In this document: one piece after another, positions 17,045-24,333 of the stretch
Position numbering within the stretch: the stretch's first letter is position 1
How the letters are laid out: each line of letters begins with the position of its first letter
NCBI GenBank assembly: GCA_029938715.1
Contig: JAOZUK010000011.1
Coordinates: 1 to 59,977 of the forward strand
DNA length: 59,977 nucleotides
DNA from: Bacteroidales bacterium
GTDB taxonomy: Bacteria > Bacteroidota > Bacteroidia > Bacteroidales > GCA-2748055
Reading direction: 5' to 3'
Notes under the pieces: generated by a model
What the model was told of the DNA's origin: nothing
Seen by the model: the letters and a program-made list of their open reading frames with translations, nothing else
The model's database searches: none
Translations under genes and position numbers: made by a program

Positions 17045-18549
17045 TGAAAAGATTTCTTTCCATCCTGATCCTGGTCCCGCTCATGGGACTGGTTGCATGC
17101 ACTTCAGCCCGGAAAGGTGATATTACCGACAACTCTGGCTACAGTACTCCTGAAGAAGAAGGTATCTCCTCCAAAGCCATTCTGGAATTTGTGGAAGCAC
17201 TGGAAGCCTCTCAACCAGACGCCATTCACAGTGTGATGGTACGAAGGCATGGAAAGATCGTGGCAGAGGGATGGTGGTCTCCCTATAACCCTGATACTCC
17301 ACACCTGTTATGGTCCCTGTCCAAAAGCTTTACCTCCACCGCCATAGGAATGGCTCAGGACGAGGGATTAATAAACATCAACGACCAGGTGATAGCTTTC
17401 TTCCCTGATGATACTCCGGAGGAGCCCACTGAAAACCTCAAAGCCATGCGAATTCGCGATCTGCTGAAAATGAATTCGGGGCATCAGTGGGGTACCAGTG
17501 GCGGAATGATGCAGGGCGAAAATTGGGTGAAGGGATTTTTGGCACAGGAGGTACAGCACAAACCGGGTACCCATTTCGTCTACAACAGCGGCGCGACCTA
17601 TATGCTTTCGGCCATCCTTCAGAAGGTAACCGGAATGACCGTACTGGATTTTCTCACCCCCAGGCTATTTGATCCACTGGGCATAGAAAAACATACCTGG
17701 GAATCGGATCCCAACGGCATCAATGTCGGAGGATGGGGGTTAAGTATGACCACCGAAGATATCTCAAAATTGGGACAACTTTATCTCCAGAAGGGTTCCT
17801 GGGAGGGAAAACAGCTGCTCTCCCAAGTATGGGTAGAAGAAGCCACCGGGTATCAAACCTCCAATGGCAGCAGTCCGGAGAGCGATTGGGAACAAGGGTA
17901 TGGATACCAATTCTGGCAATGTCGGCACGACGCTTACCGGGGAGATGGTGCCTTTGGACAGTTTTGCATTGTGATGCCAGAACGGGATGCTGTGATTGCC
18001 ATCACCTCCGGCTCAGACGATATGCAGGGGATTTTGAATGTGGTTTGGGATCACTTGCTACCCGCCCTGGAGGAGGCCCCTCTCCCACCCGATGAAGAGG
18101 GGGTGAAGCAAATGGATCAAAAACTAAAAAGTCTGGCTATGGGTACTGTAAAAGGAGATCAAAGCTCTCCAATGGCTTCAGAAGTGTCGGGGAAAACCTT
18201 CACCATGGAGGCCAACGATCGCTCCATCAAGACCATCTCATTCAATTTTGACACCTCTCCAGTCCAAATCAAAATTACCACTCATAAGGATGAGTACTCA
18301 CTCACGGTGGGATACCATGAGAGCGAGTTGAGTGAATTACCAACTCCACCACTGGTTTCCGATAAAGTCGCTGTTAGTGGCGCCTGGGAAGACACCAACA
18401 CCTATACAGCGCGTTTCATCTATTATGAAACACCTCAAAGCACCAGTTTTACCTTTAAATTTAAGGAGAACAAACTCATTTGGGATACGGAGAACAAAGC
18501 ATCCTTTGGCCCGAAAAATCCGGTACAAATGACCGGTATTGCTCAATAG
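17044..18549 (+). CDS. Serine hydrolase lipoprotein (class C beta-lactamase fold)
   Basis: 501 residues. Signal peptide with lipobox (MKRFLSILILVPLMGLVAC, Cys19). The penicillin-binding/class C beta-lactamase fold is shown by SVMVRRHGKIVAEGWW, the SxxK motif Ser91-Leu-Ser-Lys94 in LLWSLSKSFTSTAIG, MRIRDLLKMNSGH, the YNSGATYMLS segment in the position of YxN, and GWGLSMTTEDISKLGQLYL. About 140 C-terminal residues form a separate beta-rich extension (SGKTFTMEANDRSIKTISF ... FTFKFKENKLIWD). Members of this group are often esterases or peptidases rather than true beta-lactamases. The substrate cannot be read. Overlaps the DUF1080 stop by 1 bp. Confidence 0.85.
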   Translation: MKRFLSILILVPLMGLVACTSARKGDITDNSGYSTPEEEGISSKAILEFVEALEASQPDAIHSVMVRRHGKIVAEGWWSPYNPDTPHLLWSLSKSFTSTAIGMAQDEGLININDQVIAFFPDDTPEEPTENLKAMRIRDLLKMNSGHQWGTSGGMMQGENWVKGFLAQEVQHKPGTHFVYNSGATYMLSAILQKVTGMTVLDFLTPRLFDPLGIEKHTWESDPNGINVGGWGLSMTTEDISKLGQLYLQKGSWEGKQLLSQVWVEEATGYQTSNGSSPESDWEQGYGYQFWQCRHDAYRGDGAFGQFCIVMPERDAVIAITSGSDDMQGILNVVWDHLLPALEEAPLPPDEEGVKQMDQKLKSLAMGTVKGDQSSPMASEVSGKTFTMEANDRSIKTISFNFDTSPVQIKITTHKDEYSLTVGYHESELSELPTPPLVSDKVAVSGAWEDTNTYTARFIYYETPQSTSFTFKFKENKLIWDTENKASFGPKNPVQMTGIAQ

Positions 18550-18569
18550 CTCCTTCTAAATCTGCCTGG

Positions 18570-18597
18570 ATTAATCCCTGGAATACACGGGAATTAA
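18570..18597 (+). terminator. Weak hairpin after the serine hydrolase gene
   Basis: TTAATCCC (18571-18578) pairs with GGGAATTAA (18589-18597) with one bulged base and a 10-nt loop. It sits 20-50 bp after the stop at 18549 and before the next promoter. There is no clear T-run after it, so termination is only possible. Confidence 0.3.
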
Positions 18598-18621
18598 AAT
18601 ATTCTTCAAAATAATGTCGTG

Positions 18622-18656
18622 TTTACTTGTCATTATGTATGCTTTACTTATCTTTG
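18622..18656 (+). promoter_or_regulatory. Promoter with overlapping direct-repeat operator for the membrane-protein/XRE cassette
   Basis: TTG at 18627-18629, a 19-bp spacer and TATCTTTG at 18649-18656 match the Bacteroidota promoter (-33 TTG, -7 TAnnTTTG), giving a start near 18663 and a leader of about 50 bases. Two 10-bp direct repeats, TTTACTTGTC (18622-18631) and TTTACTTATC (18643-18652), differ at one base, lie 21 bp apart (two helix turns) and cover both promoter elements. This is what an autoregulating XRE repressor site would look like. Binding is inferred. Confidence 0.65.
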
Positions 18657-18710
18657 TGTATATATTTATTTACAATTAGTATAATTTATCATACATATAA
18701 GCTGGAAATC

Positions 18711-19157
18711 ATGTCATATCAAGAGAGACAAAACATTGTAAACATCTTTAGCGGATTGCTAATCACAACCATCTATGCTATAATCGTCTATCAAAGACAC
18801 ATTCAGGGAAGATTTGATCTAACAACTGATTTTGATAAATGGGGAGTTATATTCCTGATATTTATTGGAGTCTCCATTGTGGCGCGCATCATCATCCAGA
18901 TTATTTTTCACATCATCAATGCCATCGCCACCAGAGAAGAGAAAACGCCGGTTGAAGATGAACGGGACAACCTGATCAAATTAAAAGCCACCAGGAACTC
19001 CTACTACGCGTTCACCAGTGGTTTTGTACTCGCTGTTATGGGACTGGCAGTGGGTATGCCCGTTTACGGAGTCTTTATTGCCTTTGTAGGCTTCGGTCTG
19101 ATTGCCGAAATCATAGACAATGGTTCACAAATTTATTATTACAGGAAAGGAGTCTGA
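18711..19157 (+). CDS. Four-helix membrane protein of an XRE-linked cassette
   Basis: 148 residues starting MSYQERQNIVNIFSG. Four hydrophobic segments lie at about 10-28 (IFSGLLITTIYAIIVY), 44-66 (WGVIFLIFIGVSIVARIII), 101-120 (YYAFTSGFVLAVMGLAVG) and 121-140 (VYGVFIAFVGFGLIAEII). Between helices 2 and 3 is a charged cytoplasmic loop with TREEKTPVEDERDNLI; that 'DERD' loop is typical of small membrane proteins encoded beside YozG/COG1476-type regulators. The open frame extends to 18627 but would include the promoter, so I use the ATG at 18711. The regulator's ATG follows the stop by one base. The biochemical role is unknown; it may sense the membrane or be the regulator's target. Confidence 0.8.
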   Translation: MSYQERQNIVNIFSGLLITTIYAIIVYQRHIQGRFDLTTDFDKWGVIFLIFIGVSIVARIIIQIIFHIINAIATREEKTPVEDERDNLIKLKATRNSYYAFTSGFVLAVMGLAVGMPVYGVFIAFVGFGLIAEIIDNGSQIYYYRKGV

Positions 19158-19158
19158 G

Positions 19159-19386
19159 ATGGCTACAAGTAAAATACAAAATAACATCCGCAGGCTGCGG
19201 TTTAATGCAGGCGAGATGACCCAGCAACAGCTGGCAGATAAGGTGCATGTATCCCGACAGACCATTGTGGCCATCGAAAAGGGGAACTACTCCCCTTCCC
19301 TCGAATTGGCATTCAAGCTGGCGCGTATTTTCAAAACTCCACTGGAGGAGGTGTTTTATTATGAAGCCGAAGAGGAAAAACTGTAA
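19159..19386 (+). CDS. XRE-family helix-turn-helix transcriptional regulator
   Basis: A 75-residue single-domain regulator. The HTH reads IRRLRFNAGEMTQQQLADKV, then HVSRQTIVAIEKGNYSPSLE and LAFKLARIFKTPLEEVFYY, matching the compact COG1476 regulators. The ATG at 19159 lies one base after the upstream stop and has GGAG 8 bases before it (inside the upstream gene); the longer open frame to 19120 is not needed. It has no ligand or effector domain, so it probably acts as a dimeric repressor. The direct repeats over the cassette promoter at 18622-18652 are the natural candidate site. The tail EAEEEKL is acidic. Confidence 0.9.
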   Translation: MATSKIQNNIRRLRFNAGEMTQQQLADKVHVSRQTIVAIEKGNYSPSLELAFKLARIFKTPLEEVFYYEAEEEKL

Positions 19387-19449
19387 TATTTCATAAAAAA
19401 AACAGCAATATTTAATGCTCCTCCGGCACTCTCAAAAAGTCTACCAGGC

Positions 19450-19457
19450 TACCTTTG
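19450..19457 (+). promoter_or_regulatory. Likely -7 element for the DUF1847 gene
   Basis: TACCTTTG matches TAnnTTTG exactly and lies 23 bp before the ATG at 19481, giving a short leader. No TTG is seen at the right distance upstream, so only half of the promoter is supported. Confidence 0.45.
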
Positions 19458-19480
19458 CGAAAAATTAAGAATCGCAGAAG

Positions 19481-19963
19481 ATGGAAAAAACAGAGTTCGC
19501 TCATTTATATGATGAGCAGGATAAGCAAATTCTTAAAGTTGCAGAAGATTCTTTGAACCCAAGGATCGACAGGGTGGATGAGATTATTGAGTATGCAAAA
19601 GAAGCTGAGATCAGTAAGCTGGGAATTGCCAACTGCATAAGTTTCAACAAAGAGGCCGATCAACTGGAAGGCATCCTGACGAATGCCGGATTTGAAGTTG
19701 AAAAAGTCCATTGCAAATACGGCAAAGTTCCATTCAATGACCTGCTTCCAGGATATAGAGGCACTTCCTGCAATCCGGCAGGACAGGCTGAATACCTCAG
19801 GGAAAAGGAGACCGAACTAAATATCATGATGGGTCTGTGTCTTGGACATGATATCATCTTTAATTCCAAGTCCAAAGCACCGGTTACTCCTCTTATTGTA
19901 AAGGACAGGAAGCTGAAACACCATACACTCCAGGCGTTTGATAAGAATGATAAGCAAGTTTAA
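19481..19963 (+). CDS. DUF1847 protein without the N-terminal cysteine cluster
   Basis: 160 residues, cytosolic (no signal or membrane segment). The pattern SKLGIANCISFNKEADQLE, AGFEVEKVHCKYGKVPF, GTSCNPAGQAEYL, NIMMGLCLGHDIIF and SKAPVTPLIVKDRKLKHHT matches the DUF1847 family, putative metal-binding proteins frequent in anaerobes. Four conserved Cys positions (NCIS, VHCKY, TSCNP, LCLGHD) remain. As I recall them, family members usually begin with a Cys-rich knuckle; here the N-terminus (MEKTEFAHLYDEQDKQIL) has none. It is 17 bp from the convergent GT39 gene. The function is unknown. Confidence 0.8.
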   Translation: MEKTEFAHLYDEQDKQILKVAEDSLNPRIDRVDEIIEYAKEAEISKLGIANCISFNKEADQLEGILTNAGFEVEKVHCKYGKVPFNDLLPGYRGTSCNPAGQAEYLREKETELNIMMGLCLGHDIIFNSKSKAPVTPLIVKDRKLKHHTLQAFDKNDKQV

Positions 19964-19980
19964 ATAAAGTGAGCAGATAT

Positions 19981-21393
19981 CTACCTCTTCTGAAACAGAA
20001 CAAAATTGTTTAGCTCAACATCCACTTTAAAATAGTCTGGCAGCTTTTCATTCATGGTACTTGTCAGATAGTATTTTTGTACGCTGTCATTCACCATCAG
20101 ACTCACATTGCCGTACCTTGCCATATACCCATGAAGGCTCCAATCAGTATATAAATCGGTCGAGAGGCTAATTAATGAGTTCTCTTCAACCACCTGAATG
20201 ATCGCATGGCAGTCAGCTATTTTCTCTTTATCTCTACCCGTCCTCCCCACCTGAGCAACTGAAATTGAGATGGAAATAATAAGAAGCGAGAGGGCAATTA
20301 TCCTCAACGCCCTGGTTTGCTTCTCCGATATTCTGCTTATAAAAGTCTCTACCTTGAATTGAACCAGCATGCCTAACGAAACTGCGAAAAGCGGGTAAAC
20401 GGTCAGGATATAAAAGCCTCGTTGCTTCAGGCTGATCATGATAGGCAGGATTCCGGAAAGAACCACCAGAAACAGGAAAAGAGAGTGATTTGTGTTCTCC
20501 TTTATTGCGCCTATAGCTTTCTCTCTGTTTTTCCTAATACCCAGAGCCAGAAGCAACAGGGTAATAACCAGGGGAATGATGGAATTTTGAAGGAACTCTC
20601 GTGTTATGGCAAATCGGGAATCGACTGTTGCTACATTTTGAATGCTTCCAATGACCTGATGGTTTAAATAATTATTTAGATGGATGGAAGCACTCTCAGA
20701 AAATAGGTAGAGTGAAACAATGGGTAAGGCTGTGGCGGAGGCCATAACCAGTGATCTCAAGAACATCTGCACAAAACTCTCCTTCCTGTAGATCAACCAG
20801 GCGAAGAGGGGCATGCTCCAGACATAGAGACCTGTAAATCCCTTGGTTAAAAAAGCCAGCGACAAGACCAAACCACTTAATACCAGCATTATATGCCCGT
20901 TTTTCTCTCTGCTTTTCAGAAAGAGTAATACCGACAGGCTCACAAAGACGGTCATGGTGTTTTCAAGCAGATTATTGGCACAGGCCCATGAAACCTTGGA
21001 TACGGTTATCCAGAGGAGTAAAGGAAGCCACACGTATTTATGGGACTTTGTAAAATATTTCCATATATGGATGGTAATTAATCCAACCAGCAGAAATGTA
21101 AAGAGGGAGTAGAACCTTTCAATGTAAATCGAGTCTCCAAATAGCTTATAACAGATACTCTGCAGTCCTAATGCCAGCGGAGGATGTTCATAAAACTCAG
21201 GGAATAATCCATAGGAAAAGTGGGGTTTCCAGAAACTACCCAGACCAGCTGACATGTTCCTTGATATGGCTGCATAGGTTAACCCATCCGTAAACATCCC
21301 GTCAGAAAACAGATTCGGAGCAACTGTTCCCAGAAAAATGGAAAAAACAATGATGAACAGAGATCTGTGTTTCTCAATCTTCCACATGCTCAC
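19981..21393 (-). CDS. GT39/ArnT-type membrane glycosyltransferase
   Basis: A 470-residue GT-C fold integral membrane protein with about 10-12 hydrophobic helices. After the first helix comes the acidic loop SDGMFTDGLTYAAISRN, carrying the catalytic-type Asp residues, followed by FPEFYEHPPLALGLQS, the conserved EHPP-like loop of PMT/ArnT enzymes. These enzymes use polyprenyl-phosphate sugars to glycosylate lipid or protein on the outer side of the inner membrane. A short soluble C-terminal part (about 385-470) follows the last helix. The ATG at 21393 is 9 bp after the aldolase stop, so the two genes form an operon. A decayed relative is encoded divergently at 22552-23330. The sugar donor and acceptor are not evident. 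Confidence 0.87.
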   Translation of the reverse strand: MSMWKIEKHRSLFIIVFSIFLGTVAPNLFSDGMFTDGLTYAAISRNMSAGLGSFWKPHFSYGLFPEFYEHPPLALGLQSICYKLFGDSIYIERFYSLFTFLLVGLITIHIWKYFTKSHKYVWLPLLLWITVSKVSWACANNLLENTMTVFVSLSVLLFLKSREKNGHIMLVLSGLVLSLAFLTKGFTGLYVWSMPLFAWLIYRKESFVQMFLRSLVMASATALPIVSLYLFSESASIHLNNYLNHQVIGSIQNVATVDSRFAITREFLQNSIIPLVITLLLLALGIRKNREKAIGAIKENTNHSLFLFLVVLSGILPIMISLKQRGFYILTVYPLFAVSLGMLVQFKVETFISRISEKQTRALRIIALSLLIISISISVAQVGRTGRDKEKIADCHAIIQVVEENSLISLSTDLYTDWSLHGYMARYGNVSLMVNDSVQKYYLTSTMNEKLPDYFKVDVELNNFVLFQKR

Positions 21394-21402
21394 CGATTCA
21401 GG

Positions 21403-22344
21403 CTACTCATAGTCGTGCATCTCCTTCATAAAAGCCACAAAATCGTCTCTGTTTTCTGAGGCCATCCATTTGAGGGCAGACCTGGGATGCTCATTGAGTG
21501 CACCTGTAATCAGGTAGGGAACATGGTATCCCCAGGGTATATCCTGCTGCAAGGGGTGTATGTGATTCTGGATCACATCCAGAAGAGGCAAAAGTCTGTA
21601 CTTGGGATTTTTTAAGAATGCGATCAAAATCTCCATAGGGCAATTCCCCGCTCCTCTGCCCATACCCAGCAGTGTGGCATCCAGCATATTGCAATTGGAG
21701 GACAGTGCAGTGATGGTATTGGACATGGCCAGCTGCATGTTGTTATGGGCATGAATTCCAAGGATTTTGCCGGGGAGTGCTTTTTTATACTTCTCCACAA
21801 GATACTGAATGTTCTGGCTGTACATGCTTCCAAAACTGTCCACGATATAGATGATGGGCACCGGGGATTTGCCAATGTCCTGAAGGGCCTCATCCAGGTC
21901 CATTTCATTCACCTTTGAAACCGCCATCAGATTGATACTTGTCTCATATCCCTTATCCATACAATCCTGTGCAAGTACAATGGCTTTATCTATCTGGTGT
22001 ACATAGCAGGCTACCCTGATCATATCAAGTACAGACTCATTGGCAGGGAGGATGTCTACCGGATCGATCCTTCCAATATCTGCCATGGCAGATAATTTCA
22101 CGGGAGTCTGATTATCACCAACCACCCTGCGAAGATCCTCTTCATCGCAAAACTTCCATGGCCCCACCTCCTCGCGTGAAAATGCAAATTCGCTACTTTT
22201 ATAGCCGATCTCCATGTAATCGATACCCGCTTCTACACAGGCTTCATAAACTGCACGCACAAAATCGTCACTGAATTGCCAGTTGTTCATTAATCCCCCG
22301 TCACGTACTGTGCAATCCAATACCTTTACATCTTTCCTGTACAT
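21403..22344 (-). CDS. DRE-TIM metallolyase family aldolase
   Basis: A 313-residue cytosolic protein. It opens with VLDCTVRDGGLMNNW (Arg14-Asp15 of the DRE signature), then DYMEIGYKSSEFAF, VKLSAMADIGR, IIYIVDSFGSMY, GIHAHNNMQLAMSN (the His-x-His metal ligands), and MLDATLLGMGRGAGNCPME, the C-terminal loop of 4-hydroxy-2-oxovalerate aldolase and HMG-CoA lyase relatives. It is shorter than isopropylmalate synthase and has no regulatory domain. Proteins of this type occur in Bacteroidota surface-polysaccharide loci; the product may be a sugar-acid or precursor for the linked GT39 enzyme, but that is inference. Substrate and reaction direction cannot be read. Confidence 0.87.
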   Translation of the reverse strand: MYRKDVKVLDCTVRDGGLMNNWQFSDDFVRAVYEACVEAGIDYMEIGYKSSEFAFSREEVGPWKFCDEEDLRRVVGDNQTPVKLSAMADIGRIDPVDILPANESVLDMIRVACYVHQIDKAIVLAQDCMDKGYETSINLMAVSKVNEMDLDEALQDIGKSPVPIIYIVDSFGSMYSQNIQYLVEKYKKALPGKILGIHAHNNMQLAMSNTITALSSNCNMLDATLLGMGRGAGNCPMEILIAFLKNPKYRLLPLLDVIQNHIHPLQQDIPWGYHVPYLITGALNEHPRSALKWMASENRDDFVAFMKEMHDYE

Positions 22345-22372
22345 TTTCTTGATTTTTTAACCGCTTCTCAAT

Positions 22373-22428
22373 GGCATGAAATGCACCACCGTTTCATTGC
22401 CAATCCTAAATCACTGCAATATATTGCA
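22373..22428. repeat. Inverted repeats between the aldolase operon and the GT39 pseudogene
   Basis: Two symmetric elements lie upstream of the aldolase start. An imperfect hairpin has GGCATGAAA (22373-22381) pairing with TTTCATTGCC (22392-22401). TGCAATATATTGCA (22415-22428) is a perfect 14-bp palindrome. Either could be an operator or leader structure of the divergent region. Only symmetry and position support this. Confidence 0.35.
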
Positions 22429-22551
22429 AAATGATACAATAAGAAAAGGGAATTGTGATTCCTGTGGTTTCATTGTATGGTTAACTCTGATATATTTACA
22501 TATCAACTTCGATTCCCATAACATGGACAAGATGGTAAGCGCCCTCCTCTG

Positions 22552-23330
22552 ATGAAATCAAACAGGATATTTATTCTTCTCTTACTCGCTCTGGTTATCA
22601 TCTCTTTTGTGCCTAATCTTTTGCAGAAGGGTATGTTTGTGGACGGCTTGTGGTACGCCACCATTTCAAAAAACTTATCCGACGGGTTGGGATCCTTTTG
22701 GAATCCCTGTTTACCAGAACCATGAACCCGGTATTTCATGAGCATCCACCGCTGGTATTTGGAATCCAATCACTATTTTATGGGGCAGTTTCTCTCTTAT
22801 CCTGCTGTTATATTTTCTTAATGAAAATGCATCAACATCCATCAAGGACTATCTGGATATTCAGGTGATCTCGGCACTCAAGGGTGAAAGAACCGAAAAC
22901 ATCCAGGCAAGTGTAGCACCCATTATGCTGGTCACCGGGGTAACGCTCATCTCCTATTTCAAATTTGGAACCAGGAATCTTTTCAGGTATAAAAAGGAGA
23001 TCCTGTTTTTCGCTGTACTTGGATTAACGGGTTTACTCCCTGTTCAACATCAACACGGTAAACAGGCGGGACATGACCCTGCTCGCCGATATGGAACAAC
23101 TGGATGAGTTCCTGGAGCCAGGAACCACTATGGGTTGTATTACCAAAGAGACTGAACTGTCGCTATATGCCTACTTCATGCGATGTCATTCCATCAGCCT
23201 GGACACTTTGAATCCATACAATCATTCCGCAGTCATCATTGAGAAAGAGATGCCCTTCGATTCGATGCGCTACGTGCAAAAGAATTTAAATACGGGAAAG
23301 CTCTCCCTTTTACTAAGAAAAGGACACTAA
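22552..23330 (+). pseudogene. Decayed GT39 glycosyltransferase (paralogue of 19981-21393)
   Basis: The remnant starts MKSNRIFILLLLALV and contains KGMFVDGLWYATISKN, DGLGSFW, parallel to DGMFTDGLTYAAISRN, AGLGSFW in the intact neighbour. The first frame stops at 22723-22725. The next frame carries VFHEHPPLVFGIQSLFYG (the EHPP loop). A third frame continues LLLYFLNENASTSIKDYLDI, parallel to LYLFSESASIHLNNYLNH, with about 150 residues missing in between. The last part (23073-23330) resembles the soluble C-terminus, with another gap before it. So the gene has frameshifts and at least two internal deletions. It is oriented divergently from its relative. Confidence 0.85.
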
Positions 23331-23396
23331 GAGGTTGTTTTTGAGTTAATAAGTTAATAGAGTTCTTACCTTCAGACATTATTAAATTTATTAAAT

Positions 23397-24149
23397 ATGG
23401 ATACTAAGAATAACAAAAGGCCTGAATACCGAAAAGGGATTCGTTCTATGGCCTTTCTCCTGTTCTTTTCGCTCTTTACACCTGTTGTAGATGGCCAGGT
23501 GTTGATATCCCTCCTATTGGGCGACGAGCTAAATTCGCCCAAAATTGAATTTGGACTGATGGGAGGAATCAATCGGTCCTATTTCCTGGATGTGGAAACT
23601 TCAGAAGGATTAAACAACCTCAACCTGGGTTTCTATTTCCACATCAATCTCAAAGAGAGCTCTTTCCTGAGTACCGGTGTTCTTGTAAAATCAAACGTGG
23701 GTGCTACGGGAATGCCTGTTTACCCAATTGGAGATGATGACTTAGACGATGTTTTCAAGGATGGAACACTGACCACCAAAATTAGTTACTTCTATGTTCC
23801 CATACTCTTCCACCAGCGTTTCAACAACAGTTGGTATTTAGAAGGGGGGCTCCAGGCAGGCTTGCGAAGTAAAGCCAGGGATTACTTTGATAAAGACTAT
23901 TACGAAGGTGAACTGGATTATAAAATGGACGTAGGAGATCAATACGCCCGTTTAGATGCGGGACTATTTGCCGGAGTCGGATACAAGTTTAAGAAGGAGC
24001 TTAAGAGCATGAGTGTCGGGATTAACTATTATTATGGTCTGGTGAACGTAAGTAAAGTCCCCGATGTCACCATTAAAAACTCCTACATAAACGTCTTTGT
24101 CAAAATACCCATAGGGCTTGGCGAAAGTAAAAAGGAGACGCAAGAATAA
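23397..24149 (+). CDS. PorT-like outer-membrane beta-barrel protein
   Basis: 250 residues. A short charged leader (MDTKNNKRPEYRKGIRS) precedes the hydrophobic signal MAFLLFFSLFTPVVDGQ; the in-frame ATG at 23448 could therefore also be the start. Mature strands alternate in the manner of the PorT/OMP_b-brl_2 group: IEFGLMGGINRSYFLD, LNLGFYFHINLKESSFLSTG, SYFYVPILFHQRFNNSWYLE, GLFAGVGYKFKKELKSMSVG and YINVFVKIPIGLG. In these families the barrel sits in the outer membrane; a few take part in T9SS, but nothing here shows that. A fragment resembling another barrel's 3-prime end follows directly. Confidence 0.78.
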   Translation: MDTKNNKRPEYRKGIRSMAFLLFFSLFTPVVDGQVLISLLLGDELNSPKIEFGLMGGINRSYFLDVETSEGLNNLNLGFYFHINLKESSFLSTGVLVKSNVGATGMPVYPIGDDDLDDVFKDGTLTTKISYFYVPILFHQRFNNSWYLEGGLQAGLRSKARDYFDKDYYEGELDYKMDVGDQYARLDAGLFAGVGYKFKKELKSMSVGINYYYGLVNVSKVPDVTIKNSYINVFVKIPIGLGESKKETQE

Positions 24150-24153
24150 TTGA

Positions 24154-24333
24154 CTACTTTTGAATAGGACAAAACTTCTTTATGAATTTAAGCACTTTTA
24201 CCTTGGGGCTACGGGTTCCACCATCTTAAGAAGTTTCACTTACAAAGATTATAAGGTCGACCTGGGGACCGAACAGTTCAGAGTTATAATCGGGAAAAGA
24301 TTTGATGTATCCCCGAAAATTAAAACAAAGTAA
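24154..24333 (+). pseudogene. 3-prime remnant of a beta-barrel gene
   Basis: After the in-frame TGA at 24151, about 59 open codons without a usable start read, in part, RTKLLYEFKHFYLGATGSTI, then YKDYKVDLGTEQFRVIIGKR, ending FDVSPKIKTK at the TAA 24331-24333. The alternation and terminal strand look like the end of a barrel protein related to those nearby. It overlaps the last 14 bases of the convergent T9SS gene. I read it as a truncated relic; a chance open frame is possible. Confidence 0.5.
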
